Assembly: GCA_020848735.1 (NCBI GenBank)
Contig: JADLHO010000043.1
Coordinates: forward strand, 1-38,169
Length of the DNA stretch: 38,169 bases
Direction: 5' to 3'
Origin: Planctomycetota bacterium
GTDB taxonomy: Bacteria; Planctomycetota; UBA1135; UBA2386
Below, piece after piece: positions 16,825 to 25,022 of this stretch (positions are counted from its first letter, which is position 1; each line of letters begins with the position of its first letter). A model generated the notes under the pieces. That model saw nothing but the letters and a program-made list of their open reading frames with translations. It searched no databases and was not told the origin of the DNA. A program made the translations under genes and the position numbers.

Positions 16825-16890
16825 GGGACAGGTGTGAGATGCGCGCGGCTCGAGACGGCCGATGTCCGCAACGAGGCGCGCGTTGCTCGA

Positions 16891-16896
16891 AGCGTA
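16891..16896 (-). promoter_or_regulatory. Candidate -10 box of the surface-protein gene (TACGCT)
   Basis: The minus-strand octamer GCTACGCT is identical to that at 30544-30551 before the HEAT/propeller gene, another exported protein. It would give a leader of about 60 bases. Confidence 0.35.
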
Positions 16897-17022
16897 GCTT
16901 GGATTCGCGTCTGCGCCTTGGTGTCGTGCGGCGGAGAATTGGTGCGGGCCGCGCACGATGCAGGCCCGTTTCGGGACCCCTCCCGCAAAGGCCTACGCCG
17001 GACCCCAAGTGCGATCGGCTGT

Positions 17023-17042
17023 GGCGCATACCACCCTGCGCC
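17023..17042 (-). terminator. Small hairpin after operon B
   Basis: GGCGCA and TGCGCC form a 6-bp stem around an 8-base loop, about 33 bases after the last stop of operon B (17076). It lacks a T tract, so it is only a possible terminator. Confidence 0.28.
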
Positions 17043-17075
17043 TTGCTGCTGCCCCCCGCACGCGCCGCGTCTCGC

Positions 17076-19259
17076 TCACTTCTTCCTGTCCTCGCGGTCG
17101 CGGAAGAGCTCGTTGCCCTCCGCATCGCGCATCTGCCGCAGCAAGGCCTCCGCGTCGCGCTCCGTGCGGATCACGATGCGCAGCGACTCGACGAGTGCCG
17201 CCAGATCCTCGGTGCGCTCCATCTGCTCGATGATGCGGCGCAGCCGGGCGATGATCGCATCGAAGGCCTCCACCACCGCCGCGCGCGCCGTGTCGTCGCC
17301 GGCCCGCGCGAACGCGTCCGTGAGCCGCGCGGAGTCGGGGAAGTCCTCGAGCGCGAGCGTGACGAGCGGGCTCACGACCTTGCTCTCGATCCCACGCAGC
17401 ACATTGGGTTCGAAGAGCCGGTTGTTGAGCATCTCGTCGAGGATCTCGCGATAGCGATCGCCGACGGCCTGCGCGGTCTTGCCGAGCGCGCCCTGCTGGC
17501 GTGCGAGCTGATCGATCCGCAGCTTCGCACGCGGTGCATCCTCGTGCTGCGCGGTCGGCGAGAGGATCTCGGCGAGCTCCGCGCGTGCCTCGATCTCCTT
17601 CTGCAGGACGCGTTCGAGTTCGTTGCGTTGCTCCGATTGCCGGCGCCGCAGTTCCTGAAGCAGCTTCTCGCGCGTGACGACGCGCAGCGTGCGGACCTCG
17701 CTGCTCGCCTGGTTCGCCTGCGGCGCGCGGCGATCTGTGGCGTCGAAGCGGATCGAGAGCAAGGTGTCGGGTCGGATCTCGTTGAGCTCCGAGTTCGGAT
17801 TCGGGTCCTTCATCGCGGTCTGCAGGTCGAAGGCGAGCTCGAGCTCGGCTTCGGTCGCGCCGGTCTGCAGTTCGGTGAGCCACTCCACGCCGGCCGCGCG
17901 GAACGGCGGCTCCGGAGGCTTCTCGCCGTTCTCCGGCGGCGTCGCCGACATCACGCGGTACACGGCCCCCGCGTTCGCGAGACCATGGTCGTCGCGCAGC
18001 TTGAGCACCCCGGGAATGCGTGCGTTCGCCGTGATGAGCGAGCCGATGCCGCGCGAACGGAAGTCGACGAGGGGCGGCTGGTCGTCCCGCACCCGGATGT
18101 AGAGGAGCGTCGGCTGGGCCGGTCCGAGATCGTCGCGGTCGACGACCTCGAGCTGGTGCACTCCGGATTGCTCGGGCACGAACACGACCTCGAAGGCGAG
18201 GCCCTCGGAGGCGATCGTCGCGGGGAAGCGCGTCTCCGCGTCGAGCGCGAGACGGCCGGAGGCGAGCGGCTTCGTCGCGCGCCCGGCGACGCGTAGGGTC
18301 GAACCGCGGGGAACCTGGAGCTCGCCGCCGACCACGTCGAGCGCACGCTCGGCCGTGCCGATGTACTCCGGCGGGCGCAGCGTCACCGCGAGATCGGTGA
18401 TGCGCGGGCGCGCGACGAGTTCGATGCGCAAGGGTTCGGTCTCGCCATCGCCGCCGTGGGCGACCACCGTCGCGCTCTCGAGCACGCTCGCGAGCGTGGT
18501 GGTGAACAGCCCCTCGTCGGCGCGCTCCATCGTGCGCGTGGCGCGATCGCCGGAGGCGAAGCGCACGTCGAGCTCGACCACGTCGGGGACCACGCCGGTC
18601 GCGCGCACGCGCAGGGTGAGGTCGTCGCGCTCCGCGGCGCGCAGCGGTGAGCCCGGCGTCACGCCCTCGAAGGCGAGCATCGTCTCGCGCGGCCAATCGA
18701 CGTCGGCGAGCAGCAGGTTGCGGCGGGCCCAGAGCCAGGCGCTCTCGGGAAAGGCCATCGCGAGTCCCCCCAGCGCGAGGACGACCGCGGCGAGGCTCGC
18801 CGCACGCTTGCGCACGCGCCGCGCGTCGATCGCACGCGACACATCGAGCTCGCCGAGCCGCCGCGCCATGTCGTCGACGACGTTTCGCATCAACGATTCG
18901 GACTGACCGCGCAGCGGCGCGCCACCGTGTTGCAGCGCGTGATCGAACTCGACCGCGCTGATCAGCGCCTGGCGCAGCTTGCTGTCACCGCGCTCCACCG
19001 CGAGCGCGAGCTCCTGGTCGTCGAGCGGCACCGCGAGCGGTCGCATCAGGCTCCGCACGACGCGGCGCACGAGGATCACCGCGGCCGCCGCGAGCAGCAG
19101 GGCGCGGTAGGGGACCTCCAGCCGCAGACCACGATCGAGGACGTAGCTCGCGAGCACCCAGACGACGACCGTCAACGACGTCGCCGCGAGGCCCTCGAGC
19201 CAGATGCCCGTGCGCGCGCGCGCGCGCAGGGACCCAAAGACGTCGGATGCGAATCTCAC
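17076..19259 (-). CDS. DUF4175-like membrane-anchored protein
   Basis: A 727-residue protein. Two hydrophobic helices near the N-terminus (about 22-40 and 50-68) and a third near 155-175 anchor it in the membrane. The long remainder is presumably exported: a beta-rich region with RPPEYIGTAERALDVVGGE and VPRGSTLRVAG near 290-325, resembling DUF4175 proteins and their Ig-like modules, followed by a helical C-terminal part (about 530-727; EKLLQELRRRQSEQRNELER, RYREILDEMLNNRLFEPNV). The GTG at 19259 overlaps the upstream stop as GTGA, like other junctions here. An ATG at 19289 is an alternative that would overlap the upstream gene by 34 bases. It is the last gene of operon B. Its function is unknown. 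Confidence 0.8.
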   Translation of the reverse strand: MRFASDVFGSLRARARTGIWLEGLAATSLTVVVWVLASYVLDRGLRLEVPYRALLLAAAAVILVRRVVRSLMRPLAVPLDDQELALAVERGDSKLRQALISAVEFDHALQHGGAPLRGQSESLMRNVVDDMARRLGELDVSRAIDARRVRKRAASLAAVVLALGGLAMAFPESAWLWARRNLLLADVDWPRETMLAFEGVTPGSPLRAAERDDLTLRVRATGVVPDVVELDVRFASGDRATRTMERADEGLFTTTLASVLESATVVAHGGDGETEPLRIELVARPRITDLAVTLRPPEYIGTAERALDVVGGELQVPRGSTLRVAGRATKPLASGRLALDAETRFPATIASEGLAFEVVFVPEQSGVHQLEVVDRDDLGPAQPTLLYIRVRDDQPPLVDFRSRGIGSLITANARIPGVLKLRDDHGLANAGAVYRVMSATPPENGEKPPEPPFRAAGVEWLTELQTGATEAELELAFDLQTAMKDPNPNSELNEIRPDTLLSIRFDATDRRAPQANQASSEVRTLRVVTREKLLQELRRRQSEQRNELERVLQKEIEARAELAEILSPTAQHEDAPRAKLRIDQLARQQGALGKTAQAVGDRYREILDEMLNNRLFEPNVLRGIESKVVSPLVTLALEDFPDSARLTDAFARAGDDTARAAVVEAFDAIIARLRRIIEQMERTEDLAALVESLRIVIRTERDAEALLRQMRDAEGNELFRDREDRKK

Positions 19260-21736
19260 AGCAGGTTCGACCTCTTCCGGATCCACCATTCGAGCGCGAG
19301 GACGCCCAGAAGGGCCGCGACCGTCCACCAGGCGTCCCACAGCGTGTCCGACGAAGTGAACGACTCGATGCGGGTCTGCGATGCGATGCCTGCGCAGGCC
19401 GCCGCGAGTTCGTTCGGGCGCTCGACCAGCCGGCCGTTGGGCGCCGCCGCGATCGCGGCGAGTTCCGCGAGATCGACCGGGCCCTCCTTCTCGAGGGCCG
19501 CGGGAACCACCTGGAAGCTCGTCATCACCTGGCGGCCGGCGACTGCCTCGAGCGGCTCGACGCGGAAGAAGCCCGTGGTCGTGGGCCGCACGAAGGCCTC
19601 GAAGCGGCCCGGCACTCCCTCCACCGGCGCGAGCGCGATGCGTTCCTTGCTGCCGTCCTCGCCGTTCAGCGTCAGCTCGAGGCTCGCCGCGAGCAGCGGC
19701 TCGAAGCTCTCGGTGCGCGCCTCGGCGGTGATGCGCATCGCCTGGCCGAGCTCGAGTCGCGACTCGTCGACGAGGATGCGCAGGCGGCTGTTGCCTGCGG
19801 CGATCTTGCCTTCGAAGAGGAAGCGGATGCCGCGCACCCAGAAGCGGTCGTAGGCGGTCTCGAAGACGGTGCGCCAGCGGTAGAGGTCGTCGGTGCCGCT
19901 GAACATCACGCGCCCGGCCCCGACGAACTGCACCGCGACCAGGGGGTGCGCGCCGTCGGACGCGTCGATGCTGCTCGGCTTGTGGTGTTCGACGAGCACC
20001 TGCGCCGCGGGCTTCGCCTCGGCGACGGGGAACGCGAAGTGGAAGCCCGGCACGCGGGACCAGAGCGCCTCGCTCGCCGTGCGATCCTCGGCGATGCGCA
20101 GCGCGGGGTGCGCGCGCCCCGCCGGGGTCAGCTCGTAGGGGAACGCGATCGGCATGCCGCGCGCGAGTCCGATCGAGGCGTCGGCCGCCTCCATGTCCAC
20201 GACGACGGGCAACAGCTCGGCGATCGCCTCGAGGCGCGATCCGGGTCGCAAGGCCTCCAGCGTGTACTTCTCGCCGCAGGTCCAGAAGAGGCCGGCACCG
20301 CTCTCGGTCACCTGCTGCGCGACGAGCTTCGCGAACTCGGGATCGAGCCGCTCGGCGTCGGGGTCGAGGAACGCGAAGACGTCGAAGGCCTCGAGCTCCT
20401 CGCGGGTCGCGGGCAGCTTCTCCAGCCGCACGTCGCCGTCCTGCGGGAACCCCTCGTCGGCGCTCAGCAACCAGCACGACACGTCGATCGTCTTGTCGCG
20501 CATCAGCAGGTTGCGAAGGATGCGGAACTCGTGGCTCGGCCCGCCGGCGACGAGCAGCACGCGCATGCGCTCGCCGAGCACCTCGATCCGCGTGCGCATC
20601 ACGTGCCGCTCCGGTGACGGAGCCTCGAGATCCGGTGGGTCGATCTCGACGGCGAACGTGTGCACGCCGGGGACGTCCGACGAGAGCTCCGCGAAGCGCA
20701 GCTCCGCCTCGGCCTGGCCCTGCTTCACGTGCACCTGCTCGGTGCGCAACACCTCGCGCGTGCCGTCGTCGCCGAGCCGCACGAGGCGTGCGGTCACGAC
20801 GGCATCGTCATAGCCCTTGCCCTCGACGACGGCGGTCATCGCGAAGGGGTCCTTCTGGTAGACCTTCTCCGGCGCGTCGAGCCGCGCGAGCCGGACGGTG
20901 CGCACGGGCGAGGGATCGCCGATCGGCACGACGAGGGTGGTCGGCACCGCGCGATTGCGCAGCAGGCGCGCCACCTCCGCACCCTGCGGTCCGAGGTTGC
21001 GACGCCCATCCGTCAGGATGATCACGGCCGCCACGTTCGACGCCGCGCTGCGCCCGAGGGCCTCGCGCACCGCGCCGCCGAGATTCGTGTAGCTGCCGTC
21101 GGCGCGGAGCTTCGTCGGATCGAAGCGCAGCGGCGGCGGCAGCGGCTGGCCGTCGGGGGCGGTCTCGCCGGGCTCACGCAGGAGGTCGAGTGCGACGATC
21201 GGCTCGATACCGGCCGCGAACGACCACACGAGCACGCGGTTGTGCCGGCGCAGATCCTCGATCAGGGCCGCGTCGTCGCGACCGAGCAGCGCGGCCGCGA
21301 GTTCCTGCCGCGACGCCGTGCCGAGGTTGCCGATGCCCACGTCCCGCCACGCCATGGCGAGGGCCTGCACCTCCGGATGGCGGAAGCCGTCGACCTGTGC
21401 CATCGACTGCGAGCCGTCGACCAGGATCAGCGTGTGTCCCGGGCGGATCTCGCGCCGCACGGCGACGAGCTGCGGATCGAGCAGGAGGAGGCAGGTCAGC
21501 GCGACCGCGACGATGCGGAGCCCGGTGAGGAACACGCGCCGTCCGCGAGTGAGGCGATGGGCATCGCGCGCGTAGGCGAAGAGGACGATCGCGAACACCG
21601 CCGCGATGCCGAGCAGCACGAGCAGGCCGCGGCCACCCGACGGGAATGCCGCGAGCTCGAGCTGCAGCTCGCTGTCCGCGGCGACCTGCATGCCCTTGCT
21701 GTTCGCGAGCCAACGAAGGAATTCGTCCATGTCCAC
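19256..21736 (-). CDS. Membrane protein with von Willebrand A-type domain
   Basis: An 826-residue protein. Two N-terminal helices (about 37-55 and 69-86) lead into a von Willebrand A-like domain starting TLILVDGSQSM, which holds the metal-binding DxSxS motif at D107, S109 and S111. The usual later strand IILTDGRRN also appears. Beyond about 290 come beta-sandwich segments and a glutamine-amidotransferase-like fold (RMRVLLVAGGPSHEFRILRN, then FDVFAFLDPDAERL, GLFWTCGEKY), as often seen in planctomycete BatA-neighbour proteins. The C-terminus ends with a membrane helix (WTVAALLGVLALEWWI) and basic residues. The start is 10 bases after the BatA-type gene; the stop overlaps the next start by 4 bases. 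It probably senses or binds ligands in the periplasm together with its neighbours. Confidence 0.87.
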   Translation of the reverse strand: MDMDEFLRWLANSKGMQVAADSELQLELAAFPSGGRGLLVLLGIAAVFAIVLFAYARDAHRLTRGRRVFLTGLRIVAVALTCLLLLDPQLVAVRREIRPGHTLILVDGSQSMAQVDGFRHPEVQALAMAWRDVGIGNLGTASRQELAAALLGRDDAALIEDLRRHNRVLVWSFAAGIEPIVALDLLREPGETAPDGQPLPPPLRFDPTKLRADGSYTNLGGAVREALGRSAASNVAAVIILTDGRRNLGPQGAEVARLLRNRAVPTTLVVPIGDPSPVRTVRLARLDAPEKVYQKDPFAMTAVVEGKGYDDAVVTARLVRLGDDGTREVLRTEQVHVKQGQAEAELRFAELSSDVPGVHTFAVEIDPPDLEAPSPERHVMRTRIEVLGERMRVLLVAGGPSHEFRILRNLLMRDKTIDVSCWLLSADEGFPQDGDVRLEKLPATREELEAFDVFAFLDPDAERLDPEFAKLVAQQVTESGAGLFWTCGEKYTLEALRPGSRLEAIAELLPVVVDMEAADASIGLARGMPIAFPYELTPAGRAHPALRIAEDRTASEALWSRVPGFHFAFPVAEAKPAAQVLVEHHKPSSIDASDGAHPLVAVQFVGAGRVMFSGTDDLYRWRTVFETAYDRFWVRGIRFLFEGKIAAGNSRLRILVDESRLELGQAMRITAEARTESFEPLLAASLELTLNGEDGSKERIALAPVEGVPGRFEAFVRPTTTGFFRVEPLEAVAGRQVMTSFQVVPAALEKEGPVDLAELAAIAAAPNGRLVERPNELAAACAGIASQTRIESFTSSDTLWDAWWTVAALLGVLALEWWIRKRSNLL

Positions 21737-21746
21737 GTCGCGCGGC

Positions 21747-23957
21747 TCAACGCCGCCCGAACCTCCACGCCAGGACCGATTCGAGCAGCATCGAGATCAG
21801 CATCGCGAAGCCGAGAAGTCGCCAGAGCGAACCGCCGCCCGCGTCGCGCGCCGCGGCCTGCTCCGCGCCGTCGAGCACGGTCACCCGCTCGCGCAGCGCC
21901 TCGGGCACCGAGGCGACGAGCGCCGCCGAGCCGAGCGGTTCGAGATCGCCCTCCTCCGGCAGCGGATTGCGCGCGCAGAGCTGCACGTCCTCACCGCCGG
22001 CGTGGGTGCGCCGCGCGATCGCGAAGAGGCCATAGCCGTGCAGATCGGCCATCGGCACGTTGACGGCCACGACGCTCGTGCCCGCCGGCGGCGCGGCATA
22101 CGTGCGCGACTCGCTCTCGCCGTCGCGCGCGCGCACCTCGAAGTCGGGGCGATGACGGCTCGGATCCACCTCGACGGAGAGCGAACCATCCGGCCGCAGG
22201 TTCGCGCGGCCGAAGTCCTGCGGCCGCGCGGTCGTCGCGTGCAGCCGCTCGAGCGTGATCAGGAACGCCGGCCAGCGCGGCCAGTCGGTCCACGCGGCAT
22301 CGGCGCTGGTCGCGATCACGTGCACGCGCCCACCGTCGCCGAAGGGTCGCGTGACGAGCAGAGGGTCGCCGGCGGCATCGCCGACGCGCAGGACGATCTC
22401 GGCCGCCGCATTCGGATCCTCGCGCAGGGTGATCCAGCGGCCGACGAGCACGAGCTGCGCGAACATCGTGCGGAGCTGCTCGCGTGCGAACGCGAAGAGC
22501 GGCTGTTCGCCGTCGACGAGGTGCACGCCCAGCGGTCGATCGAGATCGCCGGCGACGCCGACCGGCGGCAGTGGGAGGAGCCCCTTGCCGCCCTTCCAGA
22601 GCAACTGCTCGTAGTTCGCGACGTCGATCTGATCGCCGAGCCAGATCGCCAGGCCGCCGCCGCCGCGCACGTAGTCCTCGAGGCGCGCGACCAGTTCGGG
22701 CGTGAGGCGCGCGACGTTCGCGAGGATCACCATGTCCGCGGCCCCCAGCTCCTCCTGCGGCAGGCCGCCGAGCTCGTGGTCGCCGTGGATGCGCACGTCG
22801 ATGCCGATGCTCGCGTCGTCGCCGCCCTCGAGCGCGGCGGCGAGATAGAACGACTCGGCGTCCTCGGGCTCCTCGCCGACCGCGCCGTCGAACACGAGCA
22901 CGCGCGACGCGGGCCGCAGGTCGATGGCGAGGCTGCGTGCGTCGTCGGTCGCATAGCGGTCGTTCGGCAGCGCCGCGCGCACGCCGTGCCAGCCCGCGGA
23001 GTGGAAGGTCTCGGTGAACGCGATGCGCGTCGTCTCCCCCGCGGGGATGGCGGGGACGGGCTGCACGCCGCGGCCCTTCCCGTCGACGGTGATGGCGAGC
23101 TCCGCCGGCGACGAATCGCCGCGGCCGAGGTTCTTCAGCTCGACCTCGACGTTCATCGGCACGCCGGCGATCGCGACGCGGTCCGCGCAGCGCACGTCGA
23201 GGATCGCCAGGTTCTCGGCATCCTTGGACCCGATGTCGACCACCTGCAGGTGGTCGCGCTCGGCGTCGCGGGCACCGAGCCACGCGACGAGCGCCGCGCT
23301 CGGCTCGCCGCCGCGGGCGACCCAGTCGCGACGGCGGAGATCGGTGACCCCGTAGGTCTCGGTGCGATTCGACGCCTTCGCCGCAGCGGCGAGGTCGTCG
23401 AGCTTCGGCAACAGGATCGCGAGGTCGAGCGCGAGGTCGCCCGTGTGCACTCCGGCGAGCGCCTCGCGCACGCGCCGCGCGAGCTCACCGCCGGTCGGCA
23501 CGGCCGCGAGGAGCGGCTGTGCCGGAGCCGAGGCCAGGGTCAGGGTGAGCAGGTCGTTCGGTCGGGCCTCGGCGATGCTCGCGACCAGCCGCTGGATCGC
23601 GTCGCGGGCGCGGTCCATGGCGTCGTCGGCTCCGCCGCGGTGTGCCATCGAGGGCGAGTCGTCGAGACAGACGACGTGATGGCCCACGTCGTTGCCGAAC
23701 ACGCCGCCGGTCAGCTTGGGGCGCGCGACGAGCATCACCAGCAGCAGGACCGCGAGCGTGCGCAACGCGAGGATCAGCCACTGCTCCATCTGCAGCCGCC
23801 GGCGATTGAGCCGCATCGCGCGGAGCAGGAACTCCATCGCGGCCCACCGGCGCTTGTCGAAGCGTCGGCGGTTGAGCAGATGGATGACGATCGGGACGGC
23901 GATGAGCGGGAGGGCCCAGAGCAGCAGCGGATTGAGGAATGCGAAGCCGATCGTCAT
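21747..23957 (-). CDS. BatA-type membrane protein with von Willebrand A domain
   Basis: A 736-residue protein of the BatA (aerotolerance) family. The N-terminus FLNPLLLWALPLIAVPIVIH is the classic first helix, followed by the basic loop LLNRRRFDKRRWAAMEFL and a second helix at about 58-78. The von Willebrand domain starts VVCLDDSPSM with an intact DxSxS motif (D99, S101, S103). The middle is Ig-like and amidotransferase-like (ASRVLVFDG, DMVILANVARL, YVRGGGGLAIWLGD), and the C-terminus has one membrane helix (LLGFAMLISMLLESVLAW). In many bacteria such proteins work with a MoxR ATPase and a DUF58 protein; neither is in this window. It lies 3 bases after the squalene-cyclase-like gene and 10 bases before the second von Willebrand gene. 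Confidence 0.92.
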   Translation of the reverse strand: MTIGFAFLNPLLLWALPLIAVPIVIHLLNRRRFDKRRWAAMEFLLRAMRLNRRRLQMEQWLILALRTLAVLLLVMLVARPKLTGGVFGNDVGHHVVCLDDSPSMAHRGGADDAMDRARDAIQRLVASIAEARPNDLLTLTLASAPAQPLLAAVPTGGELARRVREALAGVHTGDLALDLAILLPKLDDLAAAAKASNRTETYGVTDLRRRDWVARGGEPSAALVAWLGARDAERDHLQVVDIGSKDAENLAILDVRCADRVAIAGVPMNVEVELKNLGRGDSSPAELAITVDGKGRGVQPVPAIPAGETTRIAFTETFHSAGWHGVRAALPNDRYATDDARSLAIDLRPASRVLVFDGAVGEEPEDAESFYLAAALEGGDDASIGIDVRIHGDHELGGLPQEELGAADMVILANVARLTPELVARLEDYVRGGGGLAIWLGDQIDVANYEQLLWKGGKGLLPLPPVGVAGDLDRPLGVHLVDGEQPLFAFAREQLRTMFAQLVLVGRWITLREDPNAAAEIVLRVGDAAGDPLLVTRPFGDGGRVHVIATSADAAWTDWPRWPAFLITLERLHATTARPQDFGRANLRPDGSLSVEVDPSRHRPDFEVRARDGESESRTYAAPPAGTSVVAVNVPMADLHGYGLFAIARRTHAGGEDVQLCARNPLPEEGDLEPLGSAALVASVPEALRERVTVLDGAEQAAARDAGGGSLWRLLGFAMLISMLLESVLAWRFGRR

Positions 23958-23960
23958 CGC

Positions 23961-25022
23961 TCACCGCTGGTAGATGGGGAGGTAGGCGTACGGGAGCTGG
24001 AGGATCGTCAATGCGATCGCCGTGCCGTACGTCGAGCCGACGCCGTCGCCGACCCACGAGCCATCGCGCTGCTGCTGGCCGAGGAGCCAGCGCGCCATGG
24101 CCGCGTAATACTCGTCCCAATCGGTGCCGCCGCGCTGCCACAGCGACTGCGCGAGGTAGAGCTGCGCGTAGTAGTGATGACCATTGCCGCTGCCGTTGAT
24201 GGGCAGCGTCTTCTTCGAGTATTCGAGCGCCTTCTCGGCGAGCGGATCGTCGTAGCGTCCCGCGTTGTAGAGCACCGCCACCGCCGCGGCCGTGATCGGC
24301 GGTCGCCCGCCACCGCCCGAATTGATGCTGTAGCGGATGCTGCCGTCGGGATTGGCGCTGTCGCGGATGTACTTGACCGCGTTGTCGATGGTCTTCGTGG
24401 GGACGAGGATGCCCGCATTGCGGCAGGCGCGCAGGGCCTGGATCTGCGTGACCGTCACGCTGCCCTCGTCGCCGTTCTGGTCGGGGGAGTAGAGCCAGCC
24501 TCCCGCGCGCGACTGCGAACGCGCGGTGAGCTGCACGGCCTTCGTCAGCACGTCGTGCAGGACCTGTTGCCGTCGACGGTCCTCCTCCATGCCGTACACC
24601 TCCGCGAGGAACATCGTGGAGAAGCCGTGGCCGTACATGCTCCGCCCCTCTTCCGCCAGCGACGAGATCGTGCCCTCGGCACCCTGGCAGCGGATCAGGT
24701 AGTCGGTCGCGCGACGCACGTTGAGGAAGTAGCGACCGCGGGTCGGCGTCGAGCCCGAACCGATCATCGCCATGCCGGCGAGCGCGGTCATCGCGGTCGG
24801 ATAGGAGCCGTAGCCGCCGGTGTTCCGCCACGAGCCGTCCCGGTTCTGGGTGCGGGCGAGGAAGGCGAGACCGCGATCGATCGCGCTCGAGATCTCCTGC
24901 GTGACGCCCTTCGGGAGCAGTTCGCCCACGGGGTCCTGTGCGCGCAACGCCGCGAGCGACGCGAGCAGCGCGAGGGTCGTGAGCGCGCAGCGTGCGCCCG
25001 CCTCTGTTCGGTCCACCCTCAT
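23961..25022 (-). CDS. Exported squalene-cyclase/prenyltransferase-repeat protein
   Basis: A 353-residue protein made almost entirely of alpha/alpha repeats like those of squalene-hopene cyclases and prenyltransferases. Examples are GLAFLARTQNRDGSWRN at about 48-64, WLYSPDQNGDEGSVTVTQIQ in the middle, and WLLGQQQRDGSWVGD near the C-terminus. The cyclase catalytic DxDD motif is absent and the protein is half the length of a true cyclase. It also has a signal peptide (hydrophobic stretch ending ALRAQDP). So it is a secreted toroid-fold protein, not a hopanoid enzyme. The ATG at 25022 overlaps the stop of the propeller gene by 4 bases, and the BatA-type gene follows after 3 bases. Such genes are frequent BatA neighbours in planctomycetes; they may bind ligand or substrate for the complex. 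Confidence 0.88.
   Translation of the reverse strand: MRVDRTEAGARCALTTLALLASLAALRAQDPVGELLPKGVTQEISSAIDRGLAFLARTQNRDGSWRNTGGYGSYPTAMTALAGMAMIGSGSTPTRGRYFLNVRRATDYLIRCQGAEGTISSLAEEGRSMYGHGFSTMFLAEVYGMEEDRRRQQVLHDVLTKAVQLTARSQSRAGGWLYSPDQNGDEGSVTVTQIQALRACRNAGILVPTKTIDNAVKYIRDSANPDGSIRYSINSGGGGRPPITAAAVAVLYNAGRYDDPLAEKALEYSKKTLPINGSGNGHHYYAQLYLAQSLWQRGGTDWDEYYAAMARWLLGQQQRDGSWVGDGVGSTYGTAIALTILQLPYAYLPIYQR

Noticed and set aside
13255..17454. A 1399-codon open frame on the plus strand
   Set aside because: It runs opposite the coiled-coil and surface-protein genes, and is Arg/Leu/Gly-rich without domain pattern. It is an antisense shadow typical of G+C-rich DNA.
19211..19228. Alternating GC dinucleotide run
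   Set aside because: It lies inside a coding region (an Arg-Ala repeat near the N-terminus of the DUF4175-like protein) and is explained by codon bias.
23961..25022. Hopanoid cyclase function for the squalene-cyclase-like protein
   Set aside because: The protein is half-length, lacks the DxDD motif and has a signal peptide.
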